In this document: in pieces, positions 57,380 through 64,000 of the stretch
Position numbering within the stretch: the stretch's first letter is position 1
Layout: the number at the start of each line of letters is the position of its first letter
From: Lyophyllum atratum
Lineage: Eukaryota; Basidiomycota; Agaricomycetes; Agaricales; Lyophyllaceae
Length of the DNA stretch: 64,000 nt
Assembly: GCA_014905825.1 (NCBI GenBank)
Contig: JACGCN010000006.1
Coordinates: forward strand, 1,798,001-1,862,000
Direction of reading: 5' to 3'
Program-made: the position numbers and the translations under genes
Notes under the pieces: model-generated
Databases searched by the model: none
What the model was told of the DNA's origin: nothing
The model's input: only the letters and a program-made list of their open reading frames with translations

Positions 57380-58001
57380 CGTGGAGCAGGTCACCGTGCG
57401 GTGTGAACGCCCGCGGCCCGAGCCTTACGCGTCGAGTCCCATGACCGTAAGTCGGTCATGTGATCCATCCCCATCAACAAGCGCTTAGCGCCCACTCAGC
57501 ACTGGCAAGCCGCGAGTTCGCATCGTCTCTCAGACGACCGTTTGGCACTATACGCGGCACACGCGTCTTGGACTTGTTCGAGGTCTCCATCAATAGATGA
57601 CCAGTCAGCTGCCCAGCCAGCTTCAGGCTGCCACGCGTCACAGGTGGTCATGGACGATCTCACCCAACCCGAAGTTTCCTCGCCGTCTATCTGCCCGTGG
57701 AGACCACATGTGTACCCAGAGGCGACAATACATTGCATCTCCCCATGACCTACCAAGCTCTGATAATTCTGTGAAATAGCATCGACTCGTGGCACCTTCT
57801 GATGCATCACCATTGTGGTTTCTAGCAGAAGTTATGTTCACTATTTTATCGAAGGCCATGCATCCTGGCGATGGCAGCCCGTCGAGGTTTTGCATATGAA
57901 ATTCTATCCTCAGAGCTCCTGCATATAAACTCTCCAGATTGTGGCAATATCTAAGCAAGGACTCGATCCCCAGCTTGAATTGACGAGGACGTTTTTCTAG
58001 G
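57380..58001. other. Divergent promoter interval, GT49 / lipase
   Basis: About 620 bp between two divergent start codons. It contains an 8-bp stem (CATGACCG TAAGT CGGTCATG, ~57430-57460) and a TATAAA at 57924-57929, 73-78 bp before the lipase ATG. No gene was recognised in it. Confidence 0.5.
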
Positions 58002-59360
58002 ATGTTGGCTCTGTCTGTGTTGTCTTTTCTGTTCAGCTTTGGCAGCGCGGCGGCTGCACCTTCTATCCTTGAGGGTCGCTCTGTTAGCCCTGTATCGGCG
58101 GCGGAGCTCTCTGGGTTTTCCCCGTATACCCAGTTCGCCCGCGCTGCATACTGCGCTACCTCAAAGTTGACGGGTTGGACCTGTGGAGGTGATTCTAGGT
58201 TCTGGTCTGGTTATTGAGCGCGTAACTCACACCCAAGGGTACATGCAGAGGCCTGTAAGGCGCTTCCCGGTTTCCAGCCCACATTAGTTGGTGGGGATGG
58301 CAATGCTGTCCAGATCTGTGCGTTTCATGTTTTTTTCATGAATATTTGTATTGATAAATCTCTTCCAGATTTCGTTGGCTACTGGCCAACTCAGAACACT
58401 GTAGTAGTTGCTCACGAAGGAACGGACCCAACCCAGCTGTACGTCGTCTCTCGTGACGAATCCTCTAGGAATAACACTTCTTCAAGGGTATCCGTCTTGA
58501 CGGATGGCAACATTCTACAGGACCCCCTCGACACGAACCTTTTCCCTGGTGTATCGTCTAGCGTACTAGTTCATGACGGTTTCCGTAACGCGCATGCCCT
58601 CACTGCCCCGCGTATTCTCGCGGAAGTGAAGAATTTGATGGCCTCAAAGGGCACGAAGAGTGTGACAGTTGTGAGTGTTGACATTTAGAACTTCAATCAT
58701 GACGCTCCAGGACTGTACTCATGCTATTGAATAGGTCGGACATTCGCTCGGCGGCGCTTTGGCAGAGCTGGACGCATTGTATCTGACCCTTAATCTTCCC
58801 GCGGGCACCTCCATGAAGGTCAGGACTTATGGCACACCCCGGGTAGGAAACACAGCTTTCGCAAGCCTTCTTGATTCAAAGGTATGATAGACGGTCTTCA
58901 CTATTGAAGGCTTCTGATGTTAACGAAACCAAGGTTCCGGATTTGAGACGTATCAACAACAAAAAAGGTTGGCAATAATAACAACTTGAAACTTCTTTTT
59001 CCTACCTTTGACATGTATTGTTAGACATAGTCCCTATCGTCCCCGGAAGATTTTTGAACTTCGCCCATGGTCAAGGCGAGGTCCATATTCTAGGCCCTGG
59101 TAATGCTGTGGCGTGTTCGGGTAAGTCACTGTTGCAATGATAAGAGTTCGTGCTTGTGCTGAAATCCTATTCTTCACAAAGGTCCAGACAACGCTGTTGA
59201 TGCACAATGCCAAATTAAGACTGTTCCTACCATCTTCGATGGAAATGTCCTTGACCACGTGAGTTCCTGACCTCTTTATTCCAAGAGTGGCCGTCGCTCA
59301 TGTTTCTTGCAGCTTGGACCATACGAGGGTGTCTACATTGGCACGATTTACTGTACCTGA
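58002..59360 (+). CDS. Secreted class 3 lipase
   Basis: It begins with a signal peptide (MLALSVLSFLFSFGSAAAAP). 'FSPYTQFARAAYCATSKLTG' and 'TVVVAHEGTDPTQL' are typical of fungal lipase-3 enzymes. The Ser nucleophile lies in 'VTVVGHSLGGALAELDALYL', the catalytic Asp in 'NKKDIVPIVPG', and the His in 'NVLDHLGPYEGVYIGTIYC'. Seven introns, including one exactly before GHSLGG, are all GT-AG and keep frame. The length (~300 residues) is typical. It hydrolyses acylglycerols or related esters outside the cell. The TATA box suggests regulated expression. Confidence 0.93.
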
Positions 59361-60942
59361 AGACTGTATCAGCTTATAAAATGTAAATAATTATGCGAAA
59401 CGATGTTTACCACCGTGGATTGGATGCGATCATCTGAACTATGAATGGCGACAGATGATATGAATGATCCGAACCTGGTTTAATGCCGTCGAGACATTTC
59501 CACACTTCTCAATACCAGCCTACTCTTGGAATGGGACTTACATCAACAGGTGTCCTCAAAGCAGTGCATATATATACAAAGAATCAACTTGTTAGTAAGA
59601 ACAGGACCCCATAGAAAAGAAGTCCTGGTGTAGGAATTACGAAGATGGGAAGGTAAAATGGCGACGTAGACATTGAACTCGGTCGTATTTCCAGTAGCTG
59701 TGAAATTGCCCGCCCTGTCTGGAAACCCCAGAGCTGAATGTCTTAAGCGTCGTATTACACAGCGTTAGGGAGGCTGAAGGAGACGGGCGGCTGGTAGACT
59801 ATATGCAGTCTCAACGTAAGACGATACGCTGTATGGATTTATTTTGCACATACTCCACGATTAAAAGTGAGAAGCTGGGAATTCAAGTTGAATCATTCAG
59901 CAGACCGGGGCGTAGAGACGAACATAGCTGATAATAAAGTAACTAACAGGTATTAGACCCAGCCTAGCGCAACGAATTCAGAAGACGACAACTTGCAGCC
60001 CATAGTGTTAGGATCGCAGTACTAGAGCAGGCTTCGACTGTTTAGACCCAAACCCAGAGCGACGAAGAGGCGAAAATGGGAGAACGCAGAACCGGCAGCA
60101 CAGACCAAACCTATCGAAAAAGACGTTCGTAGAGAAGAAATAGCGAATTCGAGGTCCCAAGCTAAATTCGAGGCTTTGCGAGGGAAGGGTCACTTGTCCA
60201 GTCGCAAGCAAGCCTCAATCATAGGTAATGAAGGATAGGGTAGAGTTCATTCCGGGCGAACAGCTTGAGGTTGCCGAGCCAGCGCTGAGCTGCAATTACG
60301 CAAAGGTGCTTGATTCCTAAGAGCCCTGAGAGGGTGTTTTGTCGCCGGGCATAATTGCATAGTAAGTACATATCCTTGACCTCCGTACGGCCCTTCCATA
60401 TCAGGACCATCACAGGGGGTTCGCAGCTGGTCTAAACCTGCGGAAGTTCTCTAAATGTGTACTTGCATCGGAAATACATTCCTGGCATTTGCATCCCAAG
60501 AGCCCGAAAAGAATTGGTTGGGGTGATTGCAGTACATCGCAGGAAGCAGGTTCTTCTCCGGAGCGTCCGATACACTGTTCGCACACTTGAGAGTACAGAT
60601 GGTACTTGATGAGCAGAAATGATAGACACCTTCCGAAACGTGGCATCTGGACAAAGATTGAGACTTGAGCAGTGCCTCCACGGGGAACACGAGGATGAAC
60701 ATGTGTAAGCATCCACTCCCAGCACGCTGAGGTCTACAATTAATAAAACAGGGTGCTTGTGTATGAAGAACACGTGTTTGAGGCGCTGATCATGTCATTG
60801 ACATTGACAACAATCCACTCCCACTGGGCGCAGAGCTCTCAGCTGGACCCGGTCAATCCTGCAGTTCCAGCACGTGTATTAGCCATATAAATGATAAATC
60901 CTTTCGAGTTTGTACGCACTGTACTTCTCTGCATCAGTATCA
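59361..60942. other. Spacer downstream of lipase
   Basis: About 1.6 kb. Short open frames on the minus strand (60410-60770) are Cys- or Ser-rich but match no family I know and lack a convincing splice model. At the right end TATAAAT (60896-60902) probably serves the coiled-coil gene. Confidence 0.5.
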
Positions 60943-61850
60943 ATGCCGATTGAAGGTGCTAATCTACCATCGTTTTTTGAGGTCCCGAAGACTCCGAGCA
61001 GTCCACGGTGAGCATACTTTCATCCCGAGCTTCCATCTCAATTAAAAATGCTATCAATTCATGACAGGCGTAATGTCCTCTTCCAGCTGCGAGAAGCGGC
61101 CGCTGCCCCTTCTCCTCTGGCGCAATTTCTTGAAGACCCGGCAGTGATCGAACTGTCTCGATTGAAGCACAAAAGTGGCCCAAAAGGCTCCCGAAAGACT
61201 CCATCCATCACCCAGCTCGCCCTTGTTGAGGAAGAACGCAAGGTTGGCCATCTTAAAGCGCTTTTGAGGAGTGCCGCCGATCATCTCGAACACGAGATCC
61301 GCAGAGCAGACGATGCAGAATTACGCGCGCACTCACGCTGAAATCCACGAAAAACAGGTCTCCGATAGGCTCGGTGACAGTCGAATCCTCCAGATCGCAG
61401 GCGGAGGGTGAACATGAACGTTACGTGGCGGAAAGTCGAAGATACCAGATAGGGATGGAAAGCGCGGAGCGCGAACTGCAGCGTCTGAAGTCAGAATACA
61501 GGAGAACGTCAAAAATCAAGGATGATTTCGAGGAGGCTAGCATGAAAGCGGAGGAGTTGAACAGGCATTATCAGAACAAGTTACTGAGGTATCAAATACG
61601 CGGGGATAGCATGGAGCAAGGACGTCAGCTCGAGATGGTGAGATGTTTCGACGAGGGTCGAGAGGAAGGTTGGACGGAGGGAAATGAAGAAGGATTCGAT
61701 GAGGGGAGGAGCAGAGGCTACGAAGAAGGAAGAGAAGCTGGGAGAAAGGAGGGCTTGCTTGAAGGGGGTGAGCGGGGACGAATCGAGGAGCGTAGAAAAG
61801 CACTCGAGGCGTTCGATAAATTTTTGAGCGAAGAAACTGGAGGGTTATGA
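60943..61850 (+). CDS. Coiled-coil protein with ten GX3 repeats
   Basis: No named family. ATG 60943 ('MPIEGANLPSFFEVPKTPSS') splices over a GTGAGC...GACAG intron to 'RRNVLFQLREAAAAPSPLAQ' and 'SITQLALVEEERKVGHLKAL'. A long charged coiled coil follows ('QIGMESAERELQRLKSEYRR'). From 61656 to ~61790 glycine recurs every fourth residue (GREEGWTEGNEEGFDEGRSR and onward), giving ten GX3 units. It ends 'FDKFLSEETGGL' at 61850. Frame changes are needed near 61336 and 61371. Similar low-complexity coiled-coil proteins occur in basidiomycetes; function is unknown. Confidence 0.6.
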
Positions 61851-62235
61851 TGAAGGTGTAGGTCCCTGTATTCAAGCATCATCTTCCTCGATACTCATGA
61901 CCTTCTCGGATAGCGAAGTGCTCGGGTTCGAAAATGGACAGAGTCGATATACCGCTCCGGTTCTGCACCAGGATCCCCACCGCACAGACCGCCTTCACCA
62001 GGCCGTCGCATGCACGACTGACGGCTAATGAGGAATTAGATAGTGATATGTGGCAACAATAGTGTCGACAAGGGATCTCTATCCATGGTTGCAATCGCAC
62101 AGCATTATATAGAGTTATGTTTGAGGGAGCCGACGGTTCACGCGGAAACCAGGGACGGGCGGTGGCGGAGTTCATGATCTTCTGCGTATCTATCTGATGA
62201 GAGCGATGGATTACATTGATCTCTCTTGCCTTTAG

Positions 62236-62242
62236 TATATAA
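62236..62242 (+). promoter_or_regulatory. TATA box of the amidohydrolase_2-like gene
   Basis: TATATAA, 47 bp upstream of the ATG at 62283; a short but plausible spacing. Confidence 0.4.
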
Positions 62243-62282
62243 CCACCCGATTCCCTTCGCTTCTCTCCTTCAGTATACCATC

Positions 62283-63490
62283 ATGAGCTCTGAGTCCTCT
62301 ATACCTCCAACGCCGCCTTCTCCTGATGCTGCAGCGCGTCGTCGAGCGCTAAGGCCAAAGCCACGCCTTCCGTTGTCCGCTTTCAGTCCGCCAAATACAG
62401 GGACTGGAGAATCTTTCCCGTTACCTCCTAGCCCAACTACGACCCACCCGGAGGTTATCATCGACTCAAATGTGATCGTGACAAACGGTGATCTTAATCT
62501 TTCTTCATGGAAAGCGGAGGCAGGTCAGGTATTAGGCAGTAGAGTGGGTGGTGTCGTGCTGTCATTGCCTGGAATCGATCTGGAGAAGGTTGTTGAACAG
62601 TAAGTAAACTCAAAAGCATTTTTCACCGAACGCCTTGAAGAAGTTGAAACCGACAGACTGGGATCGAGTGAATTCACCACTCCGATCATCTCGCTCTCCG
62701 TTCCCTTCAAATTGGAAGACAAGACACAATCTTTCCCATCTTATCTCTCTAAACTTCCTACCTCGCTGTCCACGGTCTTCAACGAATCCACTCCAGAGGG
62801 CGTTGACAGCTTGAGATGGGCTCTTGAGCGTGGTCGGCCGGTCGATGTTGACATCCAGGCTGCGATATCCGACGCTGTTTTGGAATCGTTCGAGGACATC
62901 ATCTCGAAGGCCACTTCTGGCATCGCGGAAGTCCCTCCTATTGTCCTGTGTAAGTCGATATATGTCTCTTGTCTGCTGCTGACCTATAATCTCGATCTTG
63001 CTCAGCCAATATTCTTCCCCCTCCTCATGACCTGGAATTGCCGATCGTGAAGCTGATGAACCACCCAACGTACCTGGCGTTTCAATCTCAGGTGGCCGCA
63101 CTATCGCTTTTCCCCGAGGTATATATCAAATTCCTGCCCCCTTCATGGGATGCGCCCACACCACCCACACCGTCCGTGGAAATCGCCGAAGTTACGGATA
63201 CCCAGACAAAAAAGGAATGGAAGCGGAGGATCAAGATGTACTGTGAGTTGTATTTTTATTTCTCTCCTTTGGGTAGAATTAAACATGTCGCAGTGGGACC
63301 AGTCATGGAAGCCTTTGGATATCAGCGTATAATCTTTGGGTCTTCACCCTGCCCCACGTCGTCAGGTTCGTCCATCGCTAGCGATTGGTACGAAATTGCG
63401 AGAGAGTCGTTAGCAGAACTCGGCGTTGAGCAGGATTTTATCGACGCTGTATTCTACGGGAACGCAAAGAAGGTTTACGGATCCGGATAG
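62283..63490 (+). CDS. Amidohydrolase-related (amidohydrolase_2) protein
   Basis: Four exons give about 330 residues. The N-terminus is Pro/Ser-rich (MSSESSIPPTPPSPDAAARR). Middle segments read 'EVIIDSNVIVTNGDLNLSSW', 'GSRVGGVVLSLPGIDLEKVV' and 'IVKLMNHPTYLAFQSQVAAL'. The C-terminus has the family pattern of an active-site strand followed by a terminal helix: 'PVMEAFGYQRIIFGSSP' and 'ESLAELGVEQDFIDAVFYGN', then 'AKKVYGSG'. In canonical members the equivalent strand ends in FGSD(W/Y)P with a metal or catalytic Asp; here it is FGSSP. No clear N-terminal HxH is visible. This may be a catalytically altered member. The splices are clean. Confidence 0.7.
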
Positions 63491-64000
63491 GGTGTAAGCC
63501 TCACGGCGTTGCTATAAGATACCATCTGCTCAAGAGTAAACTATTATGATGTGAAAAGCCGCGTGATAGTCAGAGTACTGCCTATTGTGCACATTGTATG
63601 CCCACAAGACGCTGATAAGTGCGCCCACTGTGTGTCCTTCTGTGGGTGTCGGACGCCACCACACGACGCGTCCCAACTACGGGGATGAGGCACGTGATGT
63701 TTATTGCCTTTATGAGGACGCGTTGGTCCCGACTTGCCTAGTTGAACTTGCCTGTACACCCGTCTCATGCATTGTGTGTCCTGGCCATAAGCCTCTCAGT
63801 CCGCAAAGACCGGAGCAACTTTCCCTTATGTTCTGACGTTAAATTGCCTGGCAGGCCTTTCACAGAACCCTGAACTTGAAGCACGTCTTCCTTGCGTCCT
63901 CCACGATGTCCAGAGTACATGTCGACGACCGAGAGATGGGCAGAGGAAGGCAAAACGATTCCTCGTACGTCCTCTATCACCCAGACTGCCATCTACCTTC
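63491..64000. other. Window end, no gene recognised
   Basis: About 510 bp after the amidohydrolase_2-like stop. Open frames on both strands (63765-63992 minus, 63903-end plus) show no conserved motif. A gene crossing the right edge cannot be excluded. Confidence 0.45.

Noticed and set aside
57496..57813. 105-residue minus-strand open frame upstream of the lipase
   Set aside because: No recognisable motif; it lies in the divergent promoter interval and has no homologue I know.
60410..60773. Cys-rich minus-strand open frames resembling a small secreted protein
   Set aside because: No signal peptide in the Cys-rich frame, overlapping frames compete equally, and no regular cysteine spacing is seen.
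1..64000. Possible tRNA genes, rRNA, CRISPR arrays or transposons
   Set aside because: By eye I saw no tRNA B-box with a cloverleaf, no rRNA segment, no regularly spaced repeats, and no transposase, reverse transcriptase or LTR pair. tRNAscan-SE and RepeatMasker would be the decisive checks.

Overview
The window is nuclear DNA of a filamentous basidiomycete, most likely an Agaricomycete. Coding regions are cut by many short introns (about 38-70 nt, mostly GT-AG with CTAAC/CTRAY-like branch sites), genes lie on both strands with short spacers, and the gene set is typically fungal: phenylalanine ammonia-lyase, a MEI2-like RNA-binding protein, an FNT-type formate/nitrite transporter, a GT49-like glycosyltransferase and a CAMKK/ELM-type kinase. 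No rRNA, tRNA, CRISPR array, transposon or virus-derived element was recognised. I support 29 protein-coding genes, plus one weaker small membrane-protein gene.

Layout. 0-7 kb: 5' end of an amidohydrolase (-), TFIIH subunit SSL1 (+), a TCP11-domain protein (-), a small single-pass membrane protein (-) and a NIPA-type magnesium transporter (+). 7-9 kb: a gene-poor spacer with a 70-bp tandem repeat and a 24-bp perfect palindrome. 9-15.5 kb: phenylalanine ammonia-lyase (+), a mitochondrial-type cation diffusion facilitator (-) and an iron-containing alcohol dehydrogenase (-). 15.5-17.5 kb: spacer. 17.5-26.9 kb: a large Sec7/PH protein, casein kinase 2 alpha, an NFKBIL1/J-like protein and MIA40, all +. 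27-34 kb: MCM2 (-), EMI1 (-), an alpha/beta hydrolase (+) and an FNT transporter (-). 35-48 kb: MEI2-like (-), a possible small membrane protein (-), mitochondrial ribosomal protein MRP17 (+), a HAD hydrolase (-), Tudor-SN/SND1 (-) and a CAMKK/ELM kinase (-). 48-64 kb: UPF2 (-) head-to-head with an ATRIP/Rad26-like checkpoint gene (+), a GT49-like glycosyltransferase (-), a secreted class 3 lipase (+), a coiled-coil protein with ten GX3 repeats (+) and an amidohydrolase_2-type protein (+).

Most of this is core eukaryotic machinery: transcription and repair, replication licensing, checkpoint, mRNA decay, RNA-induced silencing, mitochondrial import and translation. It is not a biosynthetic cluster. 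The one functional grouping is mitochondrial: MIA40 and the twin-CX9C protein EMI1 lie within 5 kb of each other, on either side of MCM2.

Unusual features. Single-base frame changes recur inside otherwise well-conserved genes (SSL1, NIPA, CDF, Sec7, MCM2, FNT, MRP17), while PAL, CKA1, MEI2, the Fe-ADH, the kinase and TCP11 read cleanly. Several introns appear to use GC instead of GT donors. SND1 has a 10-nt micro-exon, and MCM2 seems to begin with a first exon that is only the start codon. I did not find a convincing undescribed multi-gene system.
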